NCBI GenBank assembly: GCA_014381755.1
Contig: JACNLB010000079.1
Location: 1 to 52,722 of the forward strand
Length of the DNA stretch: 52,722 nucleotides
Direction of reading: 5' to 3'
Source of the DNA: Fidelibacterota bacterium
GTDB taxonomy: Bacteria; Fidelibacterota; Marinisomatia; Marinisomatales; TCS55
The position numbers and the translations under genes are program-made. Numbering within the stretch: position 1 is the first letter of the stretch; every line of letters starts with the position of its first letter. Below are positions 38,723-47,541 of the stretch, piece by piece. The notes beneath the pieces are model-generated. The model was not told where the DNA came from. It searched no databases and saw nothing but the letters and a program-made list of their open reading frames with translations.

Positions 38723-38887
38723 TTACTTCGTTTCTTTAAAAATCACGTGTTTTCGTACCATAGGATCGTATTTTTTATATTCAACACGATCAGGATGAAG
38801 ACGCCTGCTTTTTGTAATCGTATAACGATAACCTGTACCAGCTGTACTTTCTATTTGGATGATATCTCTTTTGCTGTTACCAGCCAT
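38723..38887 (-). CDS. rpmG: 50S ribosomal protein bL33, zinc-free form
   Basis: This short gene encodes 54 residues beginning [20 protein letters not shown] and ending [11 protein letters not shown]. The strand pattern [20 protein letters not shown] is that of bL33. There is no cysteine, so it is the C- form. It lies 3 bp after tuf copy 2 and before tRNA-Trp, an order seen in several phyla. Confidence 0.95.
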   Translation of the reverse strand: MAGNSKRDIIQIESTAGTGYRYTITKSRRLHPDRVEYKKYDPMVRKHVIFKETK

Positions 38888-38890
38888 AAT

Positions 38891-40081
38891 CTACTCAACA
38901 ATCTCCGTTACGACGCCGGCACCCACAGTCCGTCCGCCTTCACGAATAGCAAAACGCAGTTCCTTATCCATAGCAATTGATGTAATTAAGACCACATCCA
39001 CTTCTATATTATCACCCGGCATTACCATCTCTGTACCTTCAGGTAATGTCACGACTCCCGTTACATCTGTGGTCCTGAAGTAAAACTGAGGACGATATCC
39101 ATTAAAAAACGGTGTATGTCGTCCACCTTCTTCCTTCTTTAATACATATACATTCGCCTTGAACTTGGTGTGAGGTGTAATGGACCCCGGTATTGCTAGC
39201 ACCATACCGCGTTTCAATTCTTCTTTATCAACTCCACGAAGTAATAAACCGGCATTATCGCCTGCCTGACCTTCATCCAGAAGCTTTCTAAACATCTCCA
39301 CTCCTGTAACGACTGTCTTTTTATGCTCACCCATACCAATCATTTCTACTTCATCACCTACTTTGATTATTCCACGCTCGATTCGGCCCGTTCCAACTGT
39401 TCCGCGACCCGTAATTGAAAAGACATCTTCCACAGGCATTAAAAAGGGCTTATCTACATCTCGCTCCGGTTCAGGGATAAAACTGTCACAGGCTTCCATT
39501 AACTCTACTATACAGGCATTGGCCACTTCATCACCGGGATTATTCAGTGCATTTAAGGCACTTCCCTTTATAATCGGTGTATCATCACCCGGAAACTCAT
39601 ACTCATTGAGCAAATCTCTTAATTCCATCTCTACCAATTCCAGCAGCTCCGGATCATCCACCTGATCCGTCTTATTCATAAATACCAATACACTGGGCAC
39701 ATTTACCTGACGAGCCAGAAGAACATGTTCTCTGGTCTGAGGCATGGGACCATCCGCTGCACTAACAACCAAAATGGCGCCATCCATCTGGGCCGCTCCG
39801 GTTATCATGTTTTTAATATAATCTGCGTGACCGGGACAATCTACGTGCGCATAGTGACGGTTCTCTGTCTCATACTCTACATGGGCTGTCTGAATTGTGA
39901 TTCCGCGTTCACGCTCCTCCGGGGCATTATCGATACTGTCAAATGATCGTATCTCGGCCATTCCACGAGCTGACTGAACCAGCGTTACCGCTGCTGTCAA
40001 CGTCGTCTTACCATGATCCACGTGACCTATCGTCCCGATATTCACGTGAGGTTTTGTTCTCTCGAATTTTTGCTTAGACAT
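38891..40081 (-). CDS. tuf: Elongation factor Tu, copy 2 (tRNA-tuf-secE operon)
   Basis: The 396-residue protein is identical to copy 1. DNA identity seems to run from 38889 to 40085, just beyond both ends of the gene, and stops sharply there; the upstream ribosome-binding regions differ (here GGAG before the ATG). This pattern is what gene conversion between two tuf copies leaves. The place after tRNA-Thr(GGT) corresponds to tufB of Escherichia coli. A reader comparing short fragments cannot tell the two copies apart, so assemblies should be checked. Confidence 0.98.
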   Translation of the reverse strand: MSKQKFERTKPHVNIGTIGHVDHGKTTLTAAVTLVQSARGMAEIRSFDSIDNAPEERERGITIQTAHVEYETENRHYAHVDCPGHADYIKNMITGAAQMDGAILVVSAADGPMPQTREHVLLARQVNVPSVLVFMNKTDQVDDPELLELVEMELRDLLNEYEFPGDDTPIIKGSALNALNNPGDEVANACIVELMEACDSFIPEPERDVDKPFLMPVEDVFSITGRGTVGTGRIERGIIKVGDEVEMIGMGEHKKTVVTGVEMFRKLLDEGQAGDNAGLLLRGVDKEELKRGMVLAIPGSITPHTKFKANVYVLKKEEGGRHTPFFNGYRPQFYFRTTDVTGVVTLPEGTEMVMPGDNIEVDVVLITSIAMDKELRFAIREGGRTVGAGVVTEIVE

Positions 40082-40125
40082 CTTTCGATCTCCTCATTTA
40101 TTTGTTCAATCTCTGCTTTACATTG

Positions 40126-40198
<73 letters not shown>

Positions 40199-40245
40199 AA
40201 TTCTTTAGCCCACGCCTGCTAAGTGCATCAGCATCTGCCTACTTG

Positions 40246-40318
40246 AGCGGGCGACGAGATTCGAACTCGCGACCCTCAGCTTGGAAGGCTGATGCTCTAC
40301 CAGCTGAGCTACACCCGC
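40246..40318 (-). tRNA. tRNA-Gly (anticodon TCC)
   Basis: The 73-nt cloverleaf has acceptor GCGGGTG/CGCCCGC with one G-T pair, and anticodon stem TCAGC/GCTGA with loop CTTCCAA. The 3' CCA is not encoded. Confidence 0.96.
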
Positions 40319-40325
40319 ATTTTCG

Positions 40326-40408
40326 TGGGGAGAGAAGGATTCGAACCTCCGTAGGCGTACGCCGGCAGATTTACAGTCTGCTGCCATTGACCGCTCGGCC
40401 ATCTCCCC
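40326..40408 (-). tRNA. tRNA-Tyr (anticodon GTA)
   Basis: The 83-nt class II tRNA has a long variable arm, acceptor GGGGAGA/TCTCCCC, anticodon stem GCAGA/TCTGC with loop CTGTAAA, and discriminator A. The 3' CCA is not encoded. Confidence 0.97.
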
Positions 40409-40422
40409 AACAGACTTTTTCA

Positions 40423-40436
40423 TTTTTAAAGAGCGT
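40423..40436 (-). promoter_or_regulatory. boxA-like antitermination motif between tRNA-Thr(TGT) and tRNA-Tyr
   Basis: The minus strand reads ACGCTCTTTAAAAA immediately after tRNA-Thr(TGT), the same 14 bases as at 38589-38602. It resembles the boxA of rRNA leaders and is placed early in the long tRNA-tuf-secE-nusG-rpl-rpo transcript. Confidence 0.55.
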
Positions 40437-40437
40437 G

Positions 40438-40510
40438 AGCCACCGAAGGGACTCGAACCCCCGACCGACTGATTACAAATCAGTTGCTCTACCAGCTGAG
40501 CTACGGTGGC
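40438..40510 (-). tRNA. tRNA-Thr (anticodon TGT)
   Basis: The 73-nt cloverleaf has acceptor GCCACCG/CGGTGGC and anticodon stem ACTGA/TCAGT with loop TTTGTAA. It is the first gene of the cluster Thr-Tyr-Gly-Thr-tuf, the same order as thrU-tyrU-glyT-thrT-tufB in Escherichia coli. The 3' CCA is not encoded. Confidence 0.97.
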
Positions 40511-40614
40511 ATGCCGGGTATTCCTATTTTTTTGAATCATCCGATTCAGACAAACCTGACCGTCGAGAAATCAATAAATAATGATTGGTCGAATATCAGG
40601 AAATGTAAAGCCTT

Positions 40615-40646
40615 CAAAATTAGATATAAAATTAAATATCTTGCAA
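40615..40646 (-). promoter_or_regulatory. Promoter of Bacteroidota type before the tRNA-tuf operon
   Basis: On the minus strand, TTG (40644-40646, in TTGCAA) is followed after exactly 21 bases by TAATTTTG (40615-40622). Element sequence and spacing equal those of the rpsL promoter. The leader to the first tRNA would be about 100 nt and includes a small hairpin, TGAATC/GATTCA (40533-40548). The spacer contains a palindrome, AGATAT-N8-ATATCT (40622-40641). Confidence 0.65.
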
Positions 40647-40681
40647 GAGTGTTTTGTAAGAATAAATAAAATAATTTATAT

Positions 40682-40712
40682 ATTAGAAAAGTGTTACAAT
40701 GGATAACACTTT
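40682..40712 (-). terminator. Weak hairpin across the cysS stop codon, possible terminator
   Basis: AAAGTGTTA and TAACACTTT form a perfect 9-bp stem with a 7-base loop (40688-40712). On the minus strand it is followed by a short T-rich stretch. The stem is AT-rich and includes the cysS stop codon, so termination would be inefficient. Confidence 0.4.
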
Positions 40713-42070
40713 GTTCCATCATGTAAGTCTTCTACTATCCACCCTTTTTCTTTAATTTCTTCTCTCAAATCATCAGATAATTGCCAATTCTTTTCTTTTC
40801 TAGCAGTTTCTCTTTTTTCAACTAATTGAGCAATTATTTCTGGAATGTCATCTTGTTTTTTCAAAATTGATAGAATTTCATCTGCTTTATTCAGGAAGAA
40901 TAAACCCATAGCGGCTTCTTTTTTTGACAATTGAACATTATCAATTTTACGATTAAGATCTCTTACATAATTAAACAGAACGCCCAAAGCTTTTGGTGTA
41001 TTTAGATCATCAGCCAAAATTTCAATGAATAGATCATATTCATCTGGCAATGATTTTCCAGAATCTGCTATTTCAGTTAATTTTTGATACAATTCATTAA
41101 TTCTATGTACGGACTTCTTTGCTTCATCGAGTTTATTATTTGAAAAAGCGAGCTTGGATCTATAATGGCTACTGATTAATGCAAATCGCAAACTTTCAGC
41201 AGAATGTCCATCAGCTAACAATTCTGGTATTGTTTTAATATTACCCAGTGATTTGCTCATCTTTTCATCTGTCATAATTAAGTGCTCACTATGCATCCAA
41301 ATATTAACAAATTCAGAATCCAATGCAGCGCAAGATTGAGCTATTTCATTTTCATGGTGGGGAAATATGTTATCAACTCCCCCACAGTGAATATCTAAAT
41401 GGTTTCCTAAATACTTTGTAGACATTGCTGAACATTCCATATGCCACCCAGGCCTGCCTTTACCCCAAGGTGAATTCCATGATACGTCACCATCTTCTTC
41501 TTTCCATGCTTTCCATAAAGCAAAATCCTGTGGATGATCTTTTGTATATTCATCAGCAGCAACTCTGTCAGTTTGCTTTAACCCTTTCAAATTTAAATGT
41601 GCTAGCTTTCCATAATCTTTATATGATTCTATCGAGAAAAATACGGATCCATCATCTGTTGAATACGCATTTCCCTTTTTAATAAGAGCCGAGATCATAG
41701 AAATCATTTCTTGAATATGATCCGTTGCTACAGGTAATTCATCTGCGGGTAAAATTTTTAATGTCGCGACATCCTCCATGAATTCAGCTGTATATTTTGA
41801 CGTAATTTCAGCCAATGTTTTATTTTCATTATTTGCCTTATTTATTGTCTTATCATCAACATCAGTAATGTTCATTACATGCTTTACTCTATAACCCACT
41901 GCTAGTAAAACCCGCTTTAAGATATCCTCGAAAAGAAATGTTCGGAAATTTCCAATGTGGGATCTACTGTAAACAGTTGGTCCGCATGTATATATGGACA
42001 CTTCACCTGATTTAATAGGTTTAAAAATTTCCTTCTGTCTTGAAAGTGTATTATAAAATTTAATGTTCAT
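40694..42070 (-). CDS. cysS: Cysteine--tRNA ligase
   Basis: This class I synthetase charges tRNA-Cys. The 458-residue protein has the zinc ligand C29 in YTCGPTVYS, the HIGN signature at 38-41 and GRPGWHMECSAMS. It also has the zinc/substrate block HCGGVDNIFPHHENEIAQS and KMSKS in DEKMSKSLGNI. Length is normal. It is the last gene of the right-hand gene string and overlaps ddl by four bases. Confidence 0.98.
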   Translation of the reverse strand: MNIKFYNTLSRQKEIFKPIKSGEVSIYTCGPTVYSRSHIGNFRTFLFEDILKRVLLAVGYRVKHVMNITDVDDKTINKANNENKTLAEITSKYTAEFMEDVATLKILPADELPVATDHIQEMISMISALIKKGNAYSTDDGSVFFSIESYKDYGKLAHLNLKGLKQTDRVAADEYTKDHPQDFALWKAWKEEDGDVSWNSPWGKGRPGWHMECSAMSTKYLGNHLDIHCGGVDNIFPHHENEIAQSCAALDSEFVNIWMHSEHLIMTDEKMSKSLGNIKTIPELLADGHSAESLRFALISSHYRSKLAFSNNKLDEAKKSVHRINELYQKLTEIADSGKSLPDEYDLFIEILADDLNTPKALGVLFNYVRDLNRKIDNVQLSKKEAAMGLFFLNKADEILSILKKQDDIPEIIAQLVEKRETARKEKNWQLSDDLREEIKEKGWIVEDLHDGTKCYPL

Positions 42071-42972
42071 TCATTTCCTAATGCCTGTTGGATGATTGAA
42101 TTTACTAATTGCTCAAAAGAAACTCCATTTGCCGCAGCAGCTTTCGGGACTAAACTGGTGTCCGTCATACCCGGCAGAGTGTTCACTTCCAAAAACCAGT
42201 GCTGATTATTTTTATCCAAGCGGAAATCTACTCTGGCATAATGACGACATTTCAATAATGAATATATTTCCAATGCAGTTTGTTGAATCATATTTGTCAA
42301 ATTTTCATCTAGTTCAGCGGGACAAATATAATCAGTCATCCCTTTTGTGTACTTACATTCATAATCATACAATTCATGTGAAGGTTTAATTTCTATAATA
42401 GGTAGCACTTCATTTTCAACAATTGATACTGTTATTTCTTTGCCATCGATGAATTGTTCAATGAGTATTTCATCGTCGTATTCGAATGCTGTTTCAACTG
42501 CAGAATCAAATATACTTTCTTCATCTACAATAGTAAGTCCAATTGTGCTGCCTTCACTATTTGGTTTTATAACACATGGTAATTCATGCTCATTTTTATT
42601 AACAGATTTCCCTTTTCTAATTCTTCTCCATTTAGGAGTAGAAATTCCAACATCTTCAGCTAATAATTTACTGATATGTTTATCCATGCATATAGCAGAT
42701 GATAATGCATCTGATCCGGTATATCGAATCCCCAAACTTTCAAGCATACCCTGAATACGTCCATTTTCACCAATACCACCATGGAGTGCAATAAGGACTA
42801 GATCTACACGATTGAGTGTATCTAAATGACTTATAATATCATCTTCAAATTCTACTGAAATAGTATCATATCCAAGTGTTTCACAGGCAGTGAACATTGC
42901 TTTTCCGGAATTTAATGAAACGTCCCTTTCGGATGATGGACCACCCATTAATACTGCAATTTTAGTATTCAT
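42067..42972 (-). CDS. ddl: D-alanine--D-alanine ligase
   Basis: It joins two D-alanines for the peptidoglycan stem peptide, using ATP. The 301-residue ATP-grasp protein has VLMGGPSSERDVSLNSGKAM at the start, HGGIGENGRIQGMLE and GIRYTGSDALSSAICMDKHI. The serine loop NSEGSTIGLTIV and the metal-binding end WFLEVNTLPGMTDTSLVPKA are also present. It overlaps the HAD gene and cysS by four bases each, indicating translational coupling. Confidence 0.97.
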   Translation of the reverse strand: MNTKIAVLMGGPSSERDVSLNSGKAMFTACETLGYDTISVEFEDDIISHLDTLNRVDLVLIALHGGIGENGRIQGMLESLGIRYTGSDALSSAICMDKHISKLLAEDVGISTPKWRRIRKGKSVNKNEHELPCVIKPNSEGSTIGLTIVDEESIFDSAVETAFEYDDEILIEQFIDGKEITVSIVENEVLPIIEIKPSHELYDYECKYTKGMTDYICPAELDENLTNMIQQTALEIYSLLKCRHYARVDFRLDKNNQHWFLEVNTLPGMTDTSLVPKAAAANGVSFEQLVNSIIQQALGNE

Positions 42973-43511
42973 GATGTAATCAACTCTGCCCCCACCAATA
43001 GATTTTCCACAACAAATTTTGGTGTAAGTTTTTCATTCAATTTTTGTAGTGTTTCCGGTCCTTTTCCCGTTAGAACAAGCATTGTATCCATATTTAATTT
43101 AGCGCCGGCTTCCATATCAGAACCAGCATCACCCACCAATAACGAATTTTTCATTTCGATACCATGATCAAATGCTGCTTTATCAAACATTCCTGTGCCC
43201 GGCTTACGATCTTCCGATGCATCATCAGGATGGTCAGGACAAAAATATATATCTGTTAATTTTAAATTCTTTTCAGCAAAAGACGCACGGATATAATCAT
43301 GAATCTCATTCAATTTTCTTTCATCTATCAAACCACGTCCAATTCCTGATTGATTACTTACAATACAGAATCGCTTACAGCATTTAGACATTTTCTTCAA
43401 TGCATCCATTGTAAAAGGGAAAAACGAAAAATCCTTTAAATCACTAATATATCCAGGATCCGGATTTAAAGTACCGTCTCGATCGAGAAATATGGTATCA
43501 TATGTTTTCAT
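42969..43511 (-). CDS. HAD-IIIA phosphatase, D-glycero-D-manno-heptose-1,7-bisphosphate phosphatase-like
   Basis: The 180-residue protein has the HAD nucleophile and acid D10 and D12 in FLDRDGTLNPD, motif II SNQSGIGRG (52-60), DRKPGTGMF and the metal motif VGDAGSDMEAGAKL. GmhB removes the C7 phosphate in ADP-heptose synthesis for LPS. GmhB and HisB-N normally bind zinc with C-x-H and C-x-C. Here C91 and H94 are kept, but the C-x-C just before RKP is replaced by S99 and D101, so the zinc site is probably incomplete. The substrate is therefore less sure; a related sugar bisphosphate is possible. It overlaps both neighbours by four bases. Confidence 0.8.
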   Translation of the reverse strand: MKTYDTIFLDRDGTLNPDPGYISDLKDFSFFPFTMDALKKMSKCCKRFCIVSNQSGIGRGLIDERKLNEIHDYIRASFAEKNLKLTDIYFCPDHPDDASEDRKPGTGMFDKAAFDHGIEMKNSLLVGDAGSDMEAGAKLNMDTMLVLTGKGPETLQKLNEKLTPKFVVENLLVGAELITS

Positions 43512-44491
43512 GGTGTTATTTCTTCTGCTTTTACATCTTTAAAATGAATTGAACTGCGCAGGAAATACACAAAGCCAGTCAAAACGAGAGGAATAAATCC
43601 AACTGCATGAATCAAGACAGCGAACGCTTGAGATTCCGTTAATCCGGAATTGAAAATATTCACCAAAACATACACTGTAGCTGCATGATACGTTCCTACA
43701 TATCCCGGAGCCGAAGGAACTGAAATGGCTAATGTTGTTGCAATGAGAACTATACCGGCTGCGACCCACGATATTTCGATTCCTGTTGCAATAACAACCA
43801 GCACTGTGCATATGTAATATAAAATCCACAATACCAATGTTAGAATGACTAGTTGAAAAGAGTGTTTTGTTTTTCTAATTGACACTAAACCATCGATAAC
43901 ATTTTGAATGATACTCAATAATTTTTTACCGGATGATTTTTCAAATATCTTCCAGTGAACGACTCTTTCATGAAAATTCGAATGACTTTTACCCAACCAA
44001 ATAATAAATAGAAATCCACCAAATGTAATTAAAGTAAGTCCGATTAAAATACTTCCACTAAAATCCATTAACGGAGAAAAGAAAGCAAAAAATATCATTA
44101 CAACTGCCAAACCCATTAAATCAAGTAAGCGCTCCAATATGATGGTTCCAAATGCTGAAGATGCTGTAATAGTATTGCTTTTCGAAATTGCATAGGCGCG
44201 TAATATCTCACCCAGCCTTAACGGTAGGACACCATTCCCGAAATAACCAATCATAGTAGATCTAAATAGTGGTTTAAAGGAAATCGATTGAATTGGAATA
44301 AGCATTAATTGCCAACGATATGCACGTAGAGCAACACTGGCGACCATAATAATCATTGATAAAAATACATATGACATATGAGTATTGGATAAATTGTCTA
44401 TCAGCTCATTGAAATTCATTTCACGAAATGCATACCAAAGACCCGCAGCGCTTATGGCAATTCCAAATATTAATTTTATACTTTTATTCAC
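43508..44491 (-). CDS. YbhN/lysylphosphatidylglycerol-synthase-type flippase-like membrane protein
   Basis: The 327-residue protein is largely hydrophobic, with about eight predicted membrane helices. It shows the UPF0104 pattern: LRAYRWQLMLIPI, GYFGNGVLPLRLGEILRAYA, LERLLDLMGLAVVMI and AISVPSAPGYVGTYHAA. It lacks the soluble transferase domain of MprF, so it is the membrane part only. Such proteins are thought to move lipids or lipid-linked substrates; the substrate here is unknown. The start codon is GTG and overlaps the lolA-like gene by eight bases. Confidence 0.85.
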   Translation of the reverse strand: MNKSIKLIFGIAISAAGLWYAFREMNFNELIDNLSNTHMSYVFLSMIIMVASVALRAYRWQLMLIPIQSISFKPLFRSTMIGYFGNGVLPLRLGEILRAYAISKSNTITASSAFGTIILERLLDLMGLAVVMIFFAFFSPLMDFSGSILIGLTLITFGGFLFIIWLGKSHSNFHERVVHWKIFEKSSGKKLLSIIQNVIDGLVSIRKTKHSFQLVILTLVLWILYYICTVLVVIATGIEISWVAAGIVLIATTLAISVPSAPGYVGTYHAATVYVLVNIFNSGLTESQAFAVLIHAVGFIPLVLTGFVYFLRSSIHFKDVKAEEITP

Positions 44492-45071
44492 GTAAATCGA
44501 TCACTTCTTCAGCATCATTTCCAAATTCAGAAAAGGAGTAATTTCCCCTTAATATTTGCCAACTTTGTATCTGTACTTCCATCCAATTGTCCTTATCAAA
44601 ATCAACAACTACATTGTCAAAATGCCAGTTTTCATTATTCACGGATATATTGCCTTTCATTTCAAAATCTTTCATTTCAAATGAAAACGTAATTAATCCA
44701 TTTTCGTTCCGTTTATTCGAAATTGATATTCCTGATAAATCTCCAGAAATAATTGAAAAAATATCTTGATCTTCAGGCAAACGTTCATCTATGATCAGTT
44801 GTTTTGAATTCTTATTGAACGTTTTAATTCTATTTTCTGAAATAAAAATATTTTGTTGATTGGATTCGATTAAATATTCTGTTGAATCGATAAAGGAAAC
44901 GGATACGATTGAATTATATGTTTGACCATACTGAAACTGGTTTAATTCAACATCAATCTTTTTCCATCTTAAGAAATTTAATCCTGTTTTTAATGAATCA
45001 AGATTAGATGGTGTACTTCCTAATAAAATTGAAAATAATACTAACCCGAAAAAGGGCAAACGGAGCCGCAT
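44484..45071 (-). CDS. LolA-like outer-membrane lipoprotein carrier protein
   Basis: The 195-residue protein has a signal peptide (about 1-19, LPFFGLVLFSILLGSTPSN) and no membrane segment after it. Beta-strand-rich segments such as FQYGQTYNSIVSVSFIDSTE and LIESNQQNIFISENRIKTFN, then FDKDNWMEVQIQSW, suggest the half-barrel of LolA-type periplasmic carriers. Sequence motifs are weak. The position directly after ftsK is the usual place of lolA in related phyla and supports the call. Confidence 0.65.
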   Translation of the reverse strand: MRLRLPFFGLVLFSILLGSTPSNLDSLKTGLNFLRWKKIDVELNQFQYGQTYNSIVSVSFIDSTEYLIESNQQNIFISENRIKTFNKNSKQLIIDERLPEDQDIFSIISGDLSGISISNKRNENGLITFSFEMKDFEMKGNISVNNENWHFDNVVVDFDKDNWMEVQIQSWQILRGNYSFSEFGNDAEEVIDLRE

Positions 45072-45075
45072 GACT

Positions 45076-47541
45076 TTAATCTTCTAAATGGAGTAAATAG
45101 GTTTCATCTACGAGTACTTCACGAGCTTTACTTCCGGTAAATGGCCCAACAACGGCAATCTGCTCCATTTGATCGATAAGGCGCGCTGCTCGTGAATAGC
45201 CTACCTTTAAGCGGCGTTGAATAAGGGAAATAGATCCTTGTTGATGCGTGACGACTAACCGAATAGCTTCATGCAATAATTCATCCTGATCACCATCTCC
45301 ACCGCCGTCTGCTGAAACTCCATCGACTAATTGCCCTTCTCGAATACTTGGCAAAATCAATTCTGCTGCTTTTGGCTGCTCTTGAATATGTGTCATTAAA
45401 GATTCAATCTCTTCCAATGATAAAAACGCATTGTGTAATCGGACAGGATCTGATGATCCTGAACCCAGATAAAGCATATCACCCCTACCGATTAATTTTT
45501 CAGCTCCGGGCATATCGATAATTGTGCGGGAATCAATCTTGCTCGCAACCTGGAATGCTATTCTAGATGGAAAATTGGCTTTAATCAAACCGGTGATTAC
45601 ATCAACTGAAGGACGTTGAGTTGCAATCACTAAATGGATTCCCACAGCTCGTGCCAATTGAGCCAAGCGTGCGATGGGCGCTTCCACTTCACGGGCGTTT
45701 AGCATCATCAAATCGGCTAATTCATCTACAATAACAACTATATAAGGCATGATCGGATCACCGCTATCCTGCATCTTTTTATTGTATTCATCGATGTTGC
45801 GCACCACCTTATCAGCGAGTACATCATAACGACGACCCATTTCTCTTTCCACTGACCTTAAAGCATATGCAGCATTTTCAACATTTGTAATAATGGGTTC
45901 ATCTATGTCTTCCATGGATAATAAATGATAATCAGCTAATGAACGATAAAGAGACATTTCTACTTTTTTGGGATCAATAATAACAAATTTCAATTCGTCA
46001 GGAGTAGAACTGTATAATAAGCTGCAAATAATTGAATTCAGACAAACAGACTTACCGGAGCCCGTTGTTCCTGCAATCAATAAATGGGGCATTTTCGCTA
46101 AATCAAGTGTAGCAATTTCTCCGGTTGTATTTTTACCGATTGCTAAAATCAATTTCGAAACGGAACTAGCAAATTTTTCTGAATTGATTACCGATTTGAA
46201 ATAAACTGTAGCCGGATTGCGGTTTGGAATTTCAATCCCCACTGAAGATTTCCCCGGAATCGGTGCAATGACACGAACTCGGCTTGCCTCCATAACCCTT
46301 GCCAAGTCATCGGATAAAGCAACAAATTTATTAACACGCACACCTTCTGCCGGCTCTACTTCAAATAATGTAATCACAGGTCCGGGACTTACATTAACCA
46401 CTTTCCCTTCCACGCCAAATGTTAATAATGATTGAGTAAGAAAATTAGCTCGATCCACAAGTTCATCACGGCTCATACTGTCTGATATATTTACAGGAGT
46501 TGCTAACAAATCTGATAAAGGCAGTTGATATTCACGTTTCGGTAACTGTCTTTCTGTTACGTCATCCAGATTTACTTCATCTTCTTCAACCATCTCACCC
46601 ACTTCAATATTTTTATCTACAGGTGGTTGAACTGATTCCGTTTGTTCATCCGCCATTTCAGCTTGGGAATCATCTTCAGACTGCTCTGTTTCTAATAATT
46701 CTTCCGTTGATTCGTCTTCAATTTCATCTACTGTCTGTTCTTCCTTCTCTTCATTTGGACCATGTGTTGGAGGCTTTGATTCAGTTACAGAAGATGGTGT
46801 TTCATCTTTTTGCTCCACAACTTCTTCTTTCGGTTCATTATTATCAGCATCCGCTAATTCATCTTCTTCTTCCCGTTGAGCGTCAATTTTATTCAATAAA
46901 TCCTGTGTATGCATTCGCTTTGCTTCTTCAGTCGCTTCAATTTCTTTTTTGAGTTTTTGATCATCACGTTTCTTCTTAAATGTAATGCCCAATTTTTCCA
47001 ACGGTTCGTACAAACTGAATTCAAAATATCCTCTGACCAACACCAACCATAAAGCGATTAACAAAATCGCAGTTCCAATCATCCCCAAAAAGCTATAGAG
47101 AAAATTAGCGAGATTTCCACCCACGAGTCCGCTTGAAGTAAAATCAAGACCGGAACGATCATGCATACCTATTTCAATAAGACCGATTGTCACAGATAAA
47201 AGAACGCTGGCACCCACTACATAACCGGCAATTCGATTGAATGGTTTTAATTCTTTCTGACTAAAACACAGCCAGCCCCAGATCAATCCCAAGATTGGAA
47301 ATAAAAATGTGGGGTAGCCAAACAGAAATTTGATAAAGAAATATGACAGGTAAACACCAATAATTCCTAAGGGGTTTTCAACGTTGACATTTGGTGAAAT
47401 TCCCGGGTCTTCATTGGGGTTGTAACCTATGAGGCTGATTATCACCAACAATGATATTGCTATGGTAAGAATACCAAGTATTTCTAGGCGGCGGTCTTTC
47501 AAAACAGCTGGGAATGTTCCGTTTTCACGGTTCTGAACCAT
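45076..47541 (-). CDS. ftsK: DNA translocase FtsK/SpoIIIE
   Basis: FtsK couples chromosome-dimer resolution to division. The 821-residue protein has four to five N-terminal membrane helices (about 19-170) and a strongly acidic linker (about 200-330). The motor domain carries Walker A GTTGSGKS at 491-498 and Walker B IVVIVDELADLMM. The C-terminal winged-helix gamma domain (LHEAIRLVVTHQQGSISLIQ, YSRAARLIDQME) reads polar DNA motifs. The chosen ATG lies 43 bases inside the upstream epimerase gene with no clear ribosome-binding site. A TTG 14 codons later is an alternative that would remove most of the overlap. Confidence 0.96.
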   Translation of the reverse strand: MVQNRENGTFPAVLKDRRLEILGILTIAISLLVIISLIGYNPNEDPGISPNVNVENPLGIIGVYLSYFFIKFLFGYPTFLFPILGLIWGWLCFSQKELKPFNRIAGYVVGASVLLSVTIGLIEIGMHDRSGLDFTSSGLVGGNLANFLYSFLGMIGTAILLIALWLVLVRGYFEFSLYEPLEKLGITFKKKRDDQKLKKEIEATEEAKRMHTQDLLNKIDAQREEEDELADADNNEPKEEVVEQKDETPSSVTESKPPTHGPNEEKEEQTVDEIEDESTEELLETEQSEDDSQAEMADEQTESVQPPVDKNIEVGEMVEEDEVNLDDVTERQLPKREYQLPLSDLLATPVNISDSMSRDELVDRANFLTQSLLTFGVEGKVVNVSPGPVITLFEVEPAEGVRVNKFVALSDDLARVMEASRVRVIAPIPGKSSVGIEIPNRNPATVYFKSVINSEKFASSVSKLILAIGKNTTGEIATLDLAKMPHLLIAGTTGSGKSVCLNSIICSLLYSSTPDELKFVIIDPKKVEMSLYRSLADYHLLSMEDIDEPIITNVENAAYALRSVEREMGRRYDVLADKVVRNIDEYNKKMQDSGDPIMPYIVVIVDELADLMMLNAREVEAPIARLAQLARAVGIHLVIATQRPSVDVITGLIKANFPSRIAFQVASKIDSRTIIDMPGAEKLIGRGDMLYLGSGSSDPVRLHNAFLSLEEIESLMTHIQEQPKAAELILPSIREGQLVDGVSADGGGDGDQDELLHEAIRLVVTHQQGSISLIQRRLKVGYSRAARLIDQMEQIAVVGPFTGSKAREVLVDETYLLHLED

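Noticed and set aside
40205-40581. Open frames of 111-112 codons on both strands over the tRNA cluster
   Set aside because: They read through four clear cloverleaf tRNA genes; such frames are a known artefact of tRNA sequence and have no independent support.
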